Assembly (NCBI RefSeq): GCF_029852145.1
Contig: NC_079971.1
Span: 25,384,563-25,448,562, forward strand
Direction: 5' to 3'
From: Microplitis mediator
Taxonomy: Eukaryota; Arthropoda; Insecta; Hymenoptera; Braconidae
DNA length: 64,000 nucleotides
The position numbers and the translations under genes are program-made. The notes under the pieces are model-generated. The model saw only the letters and a list, made by a program, of their open reading frames with translations, did not search any database and had not been told where the DNA came from. Positions 36,933 through 46,813 of the stretch are shown piece by piece. Each line of letters starts with the position of its first letter. Position 1 is the first letter of the stretch.

Positions 36933-37220
36933 ATGGAAATAATTACTATTAAATATTTATAAATAAATTTTTTTTTTCTATATCCGTCAATGTACTATTT
37001 TGATTGGATGCGTCTTTACAATTTAAAATAATTTCTAATGGTCGGTATTTTTGTCTGTACCAATTATATTGACGACGTGGTCATTGATTCCTAATTTTTC
37101 GGAAGTATATCATTAAATTTAACAGCAGTAACTATAAATATGTTTATAACTCTGTTTTTTTAAAATTATTTTTGTGATTTATAGCTTGATTGTGTGATTA
37201 AAGTGATTAAAGACCATAAA

Positions 37221-38003
37221 AAAATCGGTCTATCGGTTGACCCTGCAGGCCAGCCCCAAAACCCCGCTATCTTCGAGCTCAAGGAGCTCGAAAATATTGT
37301 TGTGAATATATTTTTGAGCTCTTCAAGCTCGGAAATACTTTCGTAGGTCGTTGTTTTCGAAAAAACGTTTTTTACTATTTCTTTCATCAACCATATCTTT
37401 CTAACGAATTAACCGATTGAGACAGTTAAGGTGGCAATCGACGCGTTTTATCAAGTTCTAAATCTGATCAAATTTGAAATTGATTTATCAAGTCGTTTTT
37501 GAAAAATTTAAAAAAAACTAAAAAAAAATTCTTTTCAATTCTTTCGACAACGGTTTCTCTTGAACGAATGAACCGATTTTGATGGTTAAGGTGGCATACG
37601 ACGCGGCTTTTAAAGCTTTAGAGCCCAGTCGATTTTGGAATCAATCCACCGAGCACATTAAAAGTTATCGAAATAAACATTTTTGAAAAAATTTTATTTT
37701 TGTAATATCTCTGAACGAGTCCTACCGATCAAGTTCAATTTTTCACAGCTTTACGATATTGACAAGCTGCGTCGAATGACACCTTAACGATCAAATTCGC
37801 TTCATCCGTTCAAAAGATACAGGTATTTACATACGTACGACATACATACATACACTCAGACATCATCTTAAAATCAGTCAGAATAGCTTCCTAGAACCTC
37901 GAAATGTCTAGATCTGATAGAAATTCGATTTTCGAAAATCGGACCGAAACCAATAACTTCCCGAATTTTTGAAAATTTTTAATTTTCTTAGCGGGAAGTT
38001 GAA
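37221..38003. mobile_element. AGCGGGAAGTT-ended repeat element, copy 2 (insertion in unit 1)
   Basis: Comparison with the uninterrupted sequence in unit 2 (ACTATAAAAAATTAATTATT near 39776) shows this block to be a clean insertion of about 783 bp. It ends with AGCGGGAAGTT and carries the phrases GAATAGCTTCCTAGA and AAATTCGATTTTCGAAAATC that also end the 26745-27400 element. Inside are inverted segments with AACGAATNAACCGATT and GTGGCA phrases and a short CATA microsatellite. No coding capacity. Confidence 0.75.
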
Positions 38004-38324
38004 AATTAATCATTTTCAATGTGGGACTAAATAGACCGGTGACCAAAAGTGTGCGCGCCCGACGCACACAGTATTTTGATAATGATTGTTTTTTAACTTT
38101 TTCATATATTAATTAAAAAACGATTATTTTGTTAAAGACTAAGGGTTACTCAGTTGCTTTTTATATGATGGGTTATTTAATGTGAAATTTAATCGCCCGG
38201 TAAATTTAATCATAAAACTTCTATTTATTATTTTTTTTTTTTTTTTTAACTCCAAGTGTTCATCGACAATTTTCATTTCTTTTCTGTCATTTTTACAGAA
38301 CTGTTTTTTTTCCGTGTGTAAGTA

Positions 38325-39205
38325 TTTGGATATTTGGATTCCCATATAGGAAACTATTGATACCTGGATTCCCATATGGGGATTTCACACAGCAAACTGT
38401 GCGTCTATTTGGATTTCTATAAAAAAATACATATAAAAGCTCGGATATTTCGATTTCTATGTTGGAAATTCATATAAAAACCTGGGTATCTAGATTTCTG
38501 TGTAAAAATTTAATGTTCATAGGAAACCATGTATAAGCACACATAGGAATCTAAACTAGGTTTCCAAATGAATTTTCGCATGGTTTAGATTCCCATGGGG
38601 AATCATTGTAACAATCCAAATAGGAATCCATGCTAAATGCCCATATGAATTTTGGATGCTGTAGATTCCCATGGGAACCCACGTAAGAATCTATACAAGA
38701 ATTTATGCGGAATTTTTATAGGAAACCAAATGCTCTAGCGAATTTGTTTATACTGAAAATTCAAATTTCTACTAGGCTCTTCTCTGGCATAGTAGAAATT
38801 GAATATCATTTCGGTATGTTTTAAGAATTATACCCAATTCATACCTAGATTATACTCAAATCGTCTCATGTTTCAGGGATATTTTTGAATTTCTCATACT
38901 TAAAAAGTACTGAAAAAATATCTATTTCAAGTACGATTTATACTCAAATCATACTGAAATTAGAGAGGAGGATGAGAATATCTTTCTATACAAGCCTTTA
39001 CCTATGGAAAAGGAAAAATGATTTTTTCAAGTTTGAAAAATAAATAAATTTATTGAATATACAGAAAATTATAAAAATATTATTTCAATTTAGCATTAAA
39101 ATCCATTTTAGTAGTAAATAGTTCAAAAATTCGGAATCGATCCAAAAACACTATGTGGGAACTTTCATGAAAATTTAAGCTGGAATTTTTTGATAGGGAG
39201 TAGAT
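38325..39205. repeat. Decayed CCCTATCAAAAA-type repeat, unit 2
   Basis: It contains CCATATGGGGATT, CCATATAGGAAAC and CCATGGGGAATC units as in unit 1, and keeps the right end TTTTTTGATAGGGAGTAGAT. The left end is lost and a stretch at about 38730-39120 has no counterpart in unit 1, so an extra insertion or a deletion in unit 1 is likely. Confidence 0.55.
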
Positions 39206-39220
39206 ACAGGTTTTATTCAA

Positions 39221-39454
39221 TTACATGCATGATTTTGAAACAGAGTGGTAAGATAATATTCTGCGACAATCTTTTGAACAGCATTCACTATTTTTTTTGC
39301 ACTAAAAAATATAACAATTCGTATTAAGAAAAATAAAATAATTTATAAATTTATTCATACTCACGTCGCCGTATATTTTGCAGCTATGGACGGCATAACT
39401 TGCGACCATAATTACTTGCAGAACAATAATAAATAATAACAAAAGTTTCGCCAT
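39221..39454 (-). CDS. Secreted six-cysteine knottin-like peptide, copy 2 (56 aa, two exons)
   Basis: Exon 1 is 39454-39365 and exon 2 is 39301-39221; the 63-bp intron has a GTGAGT donor and a TTTTAG acceptor. It is a paralog of the gene at 36618. The signal peptide is nearly unchanged (3 of 30 exon-1 residues differ). All six cysteines are kept at 25, 31, 37, 38, 42 and 55, giving C-x5-C-x5-CC-x3-C-x12-C, one residue shorter in the last loop. Differences concentrate in the mature part, as is common in rapidly evolving defence or venom peptides. A canonical AATAAA lies just past the stop (complement of 39211-39216). The reading frame and splice sites are intact, so it is probably functional. 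Target and tissue cannot be told from sequence. Confidence 0.8.
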
Positions 39455-39480
39455 TGCTTCCACTGATTAATTGTCACTAT

Positions 39481-39516
39481 CACTGAAAAATTGTTAATAA
39501 ATTTTTAATTTATATA
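39481..39516 (-). promoter_or_regulatory. TATA box and TCAGTG initiator of knottin-like copy 2
   Basis: TATATAAA (complement of 39509-39516) and TCAGTG (complement of 39481-39486) lie with the same 32-nt spacing as in copy 1, although six bases between them differ. The predicted start is 39484, about 30 nt before the ATG. Confidence 0.75.
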
Positions 39517-40054
39517 ATGAAAATAATTACTATTAAATATTTATAAATAAATTTTTTTTCTATATCCGTCAATGTACTATTTTGATTGGATGCGTCTTTA
39601 CATTTTAAAATAATTTCTACTGGTCGGTATTTTTGTCTGTACCGATTATATTGACGACGTGGTCATTGATTCCTAATTTTTCGGAAGTATGTCATTAAAT
39701 TTAACAGCAGTAACTATTAATATGTTTATAACTCTGTTTTTTTTTTAATTATTTTTGTGATCTTCTGCTTGAAGACTATAAAAAATTAATTATTTTCAAT
39801 GTGGGGCTAAATATACCGGTGACCAAAAGTGTGCGCGTGTTGACGCACACCATTTTTTTATAATAAAACTGTTTTTTATTTTTTCCCTACATAATTTTAA
39901 TTGCAAGTACATACAGTAAACACTTGATGGCTGTTTGATTGACAACTTTTGAAACTTGAATTATAATTTGTTGTATTCTATTTCAAAATAATTTGTGCGC
40001 AGAACAGCCTACCAGCGTTCAATTGCCATTACTGGCTGTAAATTTTTTTTTGAA

Positions 40055-40893
40055 CTGTCTTCCATGGGAATCCATATCACGCAAAAATCTAATGGAAACC
40101 TCGTTTAGATTCCCATGGAAATTTCCGTATGGTGTTTTCCGGTGGATTTCCATGGGAATCTAGTTTAAATTCCTATGTGGTCTTATACATGATTACCCAT
40201 GTATATTAAATTTTAAACATAGAAATTCAGATACCCAAGTTCCTATATGTATTTTTTATATGGGAATCCAGTCACTCATACTTTCCTGCAAGGATTCATA
40301 AAAAAAAGGTCTTTTTGGGCATCAGTTAGTCCTTAGGCCCAACATTGCGTCTCGTAGAGATTTAATCAAGACGGGTACTCTTCTAGTTCCCTTTGCTCGA
40401 ACAAAAACTTACCAGAAGTCATTTTTGATTACGGGTTGTAACTTCTGGAACTCGCTTCCAATCGAAATTACGACATCAGTAACTTTAGATGAATTTAGAA
40501 GTAAATGCTATTTGTATCTAATGGATCTAGAAAATAAGTAAGCCTTAATAAATTAAACTATTGTATTGTTGGAATGAGTGAGTAAGCGTCTAAATTATAT
40601 TGTATTCTGTTGAGTTCATTTTAACTCTTATTGCTAATAATAATAATATAACATGTATATTGATATTTGATCACAAGGAGCAGCAGCTCTATGATCGTAA
40701 ATAAATAAACTAAACTAAACTAAATCCGTACTTTCCCATGTTGATTCTCATGGATCCTCATGTAAATCCATAGTGTCCTATTGAGTAGTTTGAATCGTAG
40801 GTATGTGGACTAAATAAAAACGTTAGATGTTAGATTATACCAGTGTACGACGTTTCGTCTATTTATTTGCAAAATCCTACATGGATTTTTTTG
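40055..40893. repeat. CCATGGGAATC-rich repeat split by a non-LTR insertion
   Basis: Units such as TTCCATGGGAATC and TCCTATGTGG (40062-40300) stop abruptly, resume after the non-LTR fragment at about 40728 (CCGTACTTTCCCATG), and end at GGATTTTTTTGGACAG (about 40893). It belongs to the same family as 36082-36599 and 53128-54482. It has no coding capacity. Confidence 0.6.
40330..40727 (+). mobile_element. 3' end of a non-LTR retrotransposon nested in a repeat
   Basis: A frame ending in TAA near 40541 carries the ORF2 C-terminal signature (GCNFWNSLPIEITTSVTLDE), preceded by SRRDLIKTGTLLVPFARTK. The 3' UTR ends with GATCACAAGGAGCAGCAGCT, then a short tandem run of ACTAA units (about 40708-40725). 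Short tandem 3' repeats and this signature suit CR1/jockey-like elements. It lacks the RT domain, so it is dead. Confidence 0.72.
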
Positions 40894-41066
40894 GACAGAG
40901 CAGACATTTAATGGCGAATTCTCGGACGTGTATTGGATAAAATAAATAACCAACTCATAATTAATAATTTTATTTTTAAATTTATCCAGACAATATTTAT
41001 AACAAATTTAAGAATGAAAAATTTATTAAGAAATTTATAAAATTTATAAATTTACAGTTTATTTAT

Positions 41067-43090
41067 TTATTTATTTTTTTTCTTTTTGTCTTTTTTATTG
41101 CCAGTCGTTGTTTGATTGCTCTGTGTTTTTATGTTTACTTGGTTTTTGTGTTTTTTACTCTCCACATGTTGCCCAAAGCTATTTTCCGATGTGAACGACT
41201 TGTTGCACGGCGCACAGTAGTAAGAACCAGAAGGCGTACGATAAATCGAATAGTCAATTGTCGTGGGTTCTTGCACTAAAACAAACCAAACAAACAAACA
41301 AACAAATAAAATAACACCATAAACACAAAGTATTTTTTTAATAAAAATTTAAATTAATAATAATAAAAAAATAAATAAATAAAAAAAATATGAATTTAAA
41401 TTCAAATTTACTGGATTCTGGAGGTGCCAGACCACTCATCCGCATCATTTTAAGATGCCGAGCACCACGTCGATGAGTCTCCAGCTGTTCCAGTCGATTT
41501 GCCGAGACTCCACACAAGTCACAACGTAAAGCCATACCGTAACTCGCTGCTCCAGGTGCGAATCCCTCCAGTCCAGCAACGCCCGGTGATCCCACACCAA
41601 TCTCGCTAACGGCTGGTACGGGCGGAACAGGCGCGACCTGGACTATCGGAGCCGCTACTGGAATTACTGGAGGTGCCACTGGAGGTGCTACCGGCGGCAC
41701 TATTGCTGGAGCAACCGGAACGCTGTTGTTTCCATGGAAACCCGTTCCAATTCCAAATCTACCAGTCGGATCCACCGGGACTTGGTTTGAATTTTTTTTG
41801 TGCGTCCTGTCAAATTAATTAATTCAGTTTATTTTGATTAATTAATTAATTAATTAACTAGTGTATTAATTGAAATTAATTAATTACTTGTGTTTAGAAG
41901 CTCCAGTTGTCGCTCTTATGTGTTTTTTTCCAGCGTAATGCTGAGCTGCGTCAGTTTGCGACGTAAACCAAGTCTTGCAAACCTAAAAAATAATCGTAAA
42001 TTTAAATTCCAGACAATTATCAATAAAAAAATTTAATTATTGATTAATTAATGAGTTTACATCGCAGTAACTGTCCCAGTCATTATTGGTAACGGTATTG
42101 ACTGTCCCAGTGTCACTTTTAATCCTCTTTACACTCTGGTTAAGGTACATGGATACTTTTTTCTGATGAGGTTTACCATCATAATGTAATTTAGCCTGCA
42201 GCGTTGAATTCATCTAAAAAAATAAAACTTGACGTCAACACCAATTACACTGAATGCGAGAGAACACGTGGGTTTGATCTTAGGATTAGAAATATCCTTG
42301 ACAAAAAAAAAACACAAACACAAATTAATTAAAACATAATTTCTCATTTCCTAAAAAAATAAACACGTGTCTCTCTCGATAGCTAAATCATACATCACAC
42401 GAGGATTTGATTCCTTACAACGGCATTGCAAAGATCGCATTTAAGTGGTTTCATTAATGTTGTCAATTCACGCTGGGCAGCCGCAACTTTTTCTGTAATT
42501 AATTTAAAATTTAGTAATCAAGTTATGAATGAATTAATTAATTAATTATTATTTATTTAAACTTACCAGCATCTTGAACGGGATCAATGACATCATGTTT
42601 ACGTTTTTGTACTTTTGGTTTAGGTTTTTCTGGTTGGAGAAAAGCTGCTCGCGGACCCTGATCAGCGTACCATGGGTACGAGTCCTGGGTGTCAGCTTCC
42701 GTAGGAATCCACCAGGGAACAGACTGAGGTGGAATCGGATTAGCATAATATGAATTCATCAGCGGCTGCATTACTCCAGGACCAGGTCCAGGTCCTGGTA
42801 CTGGTACCGGTGCTGGTACTGGTGCCGGTGGAGGTGGTGGCGAAGTTATCACACTCGGATCAATAGCTGCTGGTGACGGTGACGGTAATGGTGGTGGTGG
42901 TGGAGGTGGTGCCGTTAAAACTAAAGGATCCACTGGAATTTCTGAAGATAAAATTATCGGCGGCGGTGGCAGAATTCGTTCAAAACCTAGAAAATTTTAA
43001 ATTTTTAAATTTAAATATTTTTTTTTTGCCGGCAAAATAAAATTTGTTACCTGGCACTTCTGGATTCTCAATAACTTTTCCTTTGGACAT
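41067..43090 (-). CDS. Four-finger U1/matrin-type C2H2 zinc-finger protein (461 aa, seven exons)
   Basis: Exons: 43090-43051, 42986-42567, 42492-42419, 42213-42061, 41982-41888, 41806-41412 and 41275-41067; all have GT/AG borders and phases join to 462 codons. A long Pro-rich region (about 20-110) is followed by four fingers, each C-x2-C-x12-H-x5-H: C172/C175/H188/H194, C228/C231/H244/H250, C356/C359/H372/H378 and C413/C416/H429/H435. This wide spacing is the U1/matrin type that binds double-stranded or structured RNA, as in ZNF346, ZMAT and ZNF385 proteins. A second Pro/Val-rich linker precedes finger 3. The C terminus is Lys-rich. It is likely nuclear. I cannot name the exact ortholog. Confidence 0.85.
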
Positions 43091-43518
43091 GATTATATTT
43101 TTAAAATACTGCTTAGATATTTTTTTGACGAAATACTTTATATATATTATTATATATATTTTTTAAATTCAAAACAAACACAATTTAAATGTTTCTAGGT
43201 TACGCGTCACTTAAAATTATTTTTTTTATATTATTTTTCTAGTTAATAAATTTACTTATATATTTATCAAAATATATATAATTATATTTTATCGAACAAT
43301 AATAATTTAGGTATAGATAATAATTATCTATTATTATTATTTTTATTTATATCAAATTCTCAAGTATTTTTTTTTTTATGAAACTTCGATTTACGCGACT
43401 GTAGCAAAGTTTCAAAATGGCCGCGCTTACTACAGTACATTTATAATTTTAATTATTTATATTTATATATTTAGACAATAATATAAAATAAATATATATT
43501 TGTATATTGATATAAATA
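43091..43518. promoter_or_regulatory. Shared divergent promoter region (428 bp)
   Basis: The start codons of the zinc-finger gene (-) and the C7orf25 homolog (+) are 428 bp apart, so the two genes probably share a bidirectional promoter. TTTCAAAATGGCCGCGCTTA at about 43410-43429 contains AAAATGGCCGC, a YY1/Pho-like site often found in promoters of broadly expressed genes. The rest is AT-rich. Confidence 0.55.
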
Positions 43519-45595
43519 ATGGAGGAGTTATTGAAAAATTTGGAAGAAAAAATAGAAAGCGGTCATAAAATGATGGAAAAATTAAAAAATCTTGAAAGAA
43601 AAATAAACGGAGCTGATAAATTATCACGTAAAATAAATCAAGAAGTCAAATTTCTTACAAAGGTATGACCTAATTTTAAATAATTACCCAGATTTAAAAT
43701 TCCATTTGAATCTGATAAGAATTTTCCAATAGGATTCAATCGGAATTTTTAATCGGGTAATTAATTTTTAAATAAATTTACACATGCAACAAATAATGAT
43801 CCTGAAGTTAGCAGACAATTAAAAACTTTTAGATTTTTTTTAAACAATTAAATTTGAAGAAAAAAAAAAAATAAAAATATGCACATGTAGAAAATTTGAA
43901 AAACTATAAGTGCAATTTTTTGAAATATTTTTTTTTTATTAATTTCTTGCTCAAAAAAAATCAAAAAATTATTAGACGTCGGCCAAATTCAGTATCATAA
44001 TAAATAAAATAACATTCTAAGGTGCGATCTACAGGTAACGTGAAGAAGGAATATCTCCAGAGTACAAATTTAATTCACTTGAATGCAATCATCGAACGAT
44101 TGTTAAAATCAAAAGATGCAACGGGTGTCATGAAACCATTCAAATTCAAAAATTCACGACTGGAAGTTGACATCGTTTGTGACAGCGGCAGCTCCTGGGT
44201 AAAAGTAATCGCGCGAAACCCCCGAGCTCTGACGTTAATTTCACAGGGCAACGGAGAATTTGGTCAGAAATCAGTAATCGATCAAGCCCAGTCTTATCTA
44301 TCATGTGCGAATCTTCACCCCCATCGTTACAAACCACCGGACATCATTTTTCACTTCGCTTGTGGCATCGAAAACACCCTGGCGTTGGGACTCGAGCAGC
44401 TGGGAGTCTTGATCGAGGGCCAAAGGATTGATTCCGTTGAACCACTTGGTAAATTTTTGAAATCTTTAATGAGTTTGAATTTGAAATTAAAATATTTGAA
44501 TAACTAGATGCTGATGCGTCAATTTGTCCAAGTCCGGATGACATCAACTTGTCGCTGGAGTCACTGGAGTCATTGAGCCTCCAGACGAGTGACATTAAGA
44601 CACTTAATCTCGATGTATCAACTTTACTTGCCTACGTCAGCAATATGACGAATGATAGAGCTAATTTTGATTACCTGGAGCCTCTGCTAACTCTGCAAGC
44701 TGAATGGGAAAGACTGCGACCAGTTAAACCGGTTCTGGATAAAATATTTAATGGAAAAAAATTAATTGTTTGTAAAACGGCTTATAATAATTTTATGGAG
44801 ATCATTAGGATCATTGGTGGAGTCAACGAGACCAAGAGAACTCAGGAATTGATAAAACGTGTTACTATTGTTGATGATGCTGTTGATGGCAGAGTTATAG
44901 ATTTATCAGTTGGTGGTAAAATTAAAAATAGATCGAGAATTGTTTTTGCTAGTGGAGAAAAATATAAAAGTATAACTGTATCTGCCAATGAAGGTTTTGT
45001 ACGCGCAGCAAGAATGCAGGTAATTTTTTTTGTGATAAGAAATTATCGTCAGTTTTATGTTCAGTCAGATCGCGATAAAATTATTGACAATTGACGTCTA
45101 AAATTATTCAGTTAATTTTTTTAAAAATAATTTACTCCATAAAATCAAATATAAGACTTGTAATTTCAAGTGTACCGCAAGTAATATCACTTGACATAAT
45201 TAACAATTTGTTTATTCAAGAATTAAAAAAAAAACTTCACTTCAACTCCAATGTGAAATAACAGTAAAAATTTTTTCGGTCGATTTTTTTATAAAATAAT
45301 TTTTAAGTTAGCGCGGGAACTGGCATTAAATTCAAAAAATTATGAATGGTAAATTTTTCGCTGGTTAATTGACGTCAATTGTCTGAAAATTATCACAGGA
45401 AAAAAGAATTTCTTTTTTTTCTGTGTAGAAAATTTAAAAAAAAAAATAAGTAATTAATTAATCATTAAATTTTATTAATTACAGGGCATTGAATGTACAG
45501 TAATTTTACACGAGCCAAGATCGTTATCTGAAATAAAAGAAAAAAATGCAAAAGTTTTGGAGTCGTGACAAATTTATTGAAGAATTATATTTATA
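43519..45595 (+). CDS. C7orf25: C7orf25 / UPF0415 (DUF1308) family protein (397 aa, four exons)
   Basis: Exons: 43519-43662, 44022-44448, 44508-45019 and 45485-45595; GT/AG borders and phases join to 398 codons. The N-terminal Lys/Glu helix (LNQEVKFL-like 'INQEVKFLTK') is followed by the family phrases YLQSTNLIHL, WVKVIARNP, PDIIFHFACG and LDVSTLLAYVS, and near the end TVSANEGFVRAAR and GIECTVILHEPRSLSE. These align in order with the vertebrate C7orf25 protein and give a similar length. The molecular function of the family is not established, and I assign none. The gene is divergent from the zinc-finger gene and convergent with the TTC12-like gene. Confidence 0.9.
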
Positions 45596-45648
45596 ATAAT
45601 TGGTAATTTTTTAAAATAATTATTTTTACTGTTAATTAATTGTAATAA

Positions 45649-46590
45649 TTAAATAATTTCTTCATCATTAGGATTTTCTTTCAATGCCTTTTCAAAATCT
45701 ATAACAAACAATTAAATAAATAATAAATGTATAAAGAAAATGAATAGAAAATTAAATGATTGTTTGAAATGAACCTTTGATGTAATTTGAAAATTTGGGA
45801 ACACGTTCTTTCGCGAGTTCGATGAACTCATCGCGTTTTTTGTCGTTTCCTAAGTAAGCATAGCACTTGGCGCTATTCAAAAGAGCTTTTATATTTGAGT
45901 CATTGACCTTCAGAGCCCACTCGCAGTCCTGCAGAGCTTTTTCATACAGCCCGAGTCTGATGTAAGAAAGCGCGCGATTGTTCCATATAACAGCGCTGTC
46001 TTTACGCTGCTCAATAGCTTTCCCATAATAAGTCACCGCTTTTTCAAAATCTCCGACTCCGAATGCGCCGTTTCCTATTCTCTTAAACGTATCTGCCCGC
46101 TCATTACGAACTTTCCGATCCTCTGAACGTCTCTTAGCATCCGCTTCCATTGTTTTCATAAAAGCGTCTGATAAAAAAATTAATTTTTTACTACCAATTA
46201 AATTCAGTATTAATTATAATTTCTCACCTCTAGGCATTTCATTTGCGTCGGTTTCATTTTTTAAATATTTATTTATTACTGTTCTGTTTGCTTTTATTTT
46301 CAGACCATCGGCATCTTTGGTATCAAAATTTTTATTTCCCTCCAAAATGTAATCCGCTAAAATTTTTCCTTCTTCTTGAACCTTGCAGTCATTCGAATTT
46401 AATTTTTTCACAATTTTCTCTAGAAAAATTTTGAAAAATTAATTTTTAAATTACAATTAAAAAATTATTACTCACCGACTTCAGTAACGCGTTGCATAAA
46501 ATTTGAAAATTCCTCTTCCGTAACATTTTTATCCAGCGACAAATTTTCCAAAGCCTTTATTTTATCATCAGAAAATGAATTTTCTTCCAT
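45649..46590 (-). CDS. TTC12: TTC12-like tetratricopeptide protein (249 aa, four exons)
   Basis: Exons: 46590-46476, 46419-46228, 46167-45775 and 45698-45649; GT/AG borders and phases join to 250 codons. An acidic N-terminal helical part is followed by DAFMKTMEADAKRR and then three TPR units at about 125-228, with diagnostic NRALSYIRLGLYEKALQDCE. Order and wording match the N-terminal third of TTC12, a cytoplasmic factor needed for assembly of ciliary dynein arms. Human TTC12 is about 700 residues and has a C-terminal armadillo-like part, which is absent here. The short form seems intact (clean stop, acidic tail), so it may be the insect version. Only 53 bp separate its stop from that of the C7orf25 homolog on the other strand. 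Confidence 0.82.
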
Positions 46591-46813
46591 TGCACACAAT
46601 CCCTTTAAAATTTTATCACAAATCTCTCTACCCTACGACTACTTAATTATTACGATTATTATTTCTTTGGTTTCCGTTAAATCAATCACGAGCCGTCTCC
46701 ATGACAACGTATAAATATGCCACAAAATATTCAAAAATTAATAAATAACAAATTTTAAACTCAATAATATATTTTACAATACACATATATATAAATATAA
46801 ACTATTTAATTAA

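Larger units (their letters stand above)
35870..39890. repeat. Tandem segmental duplication carrying two cysteine-knot-like genes
   Basis: Unit 1 (about 35870-38100) and unit 2 (about 38100-39890) share, in the same order, the phrase TTTAATCGCCCGGTAAATTT, a CCATATGGG-rich element, a two-exon gene, its promoter, and the phrase GGTGACCAAAAGTGTGCGCG. Unit 1 carries an extra 783-bp insertion (37221-38003) that is absent from unit 2. Divergence is moderate, so the duplication is not brand new. The boundaries are approximate. Confidence 0.8.

Noticed and set aside
35870..39890. Integrated polydnavirus (bracovirus) segment as source of the cysteine-rich genes
   Set aside because: I saw no direct-repeat junctions, no virulence-gene neighbours and no other viral gene. 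The tandem duplication explains the two copies.
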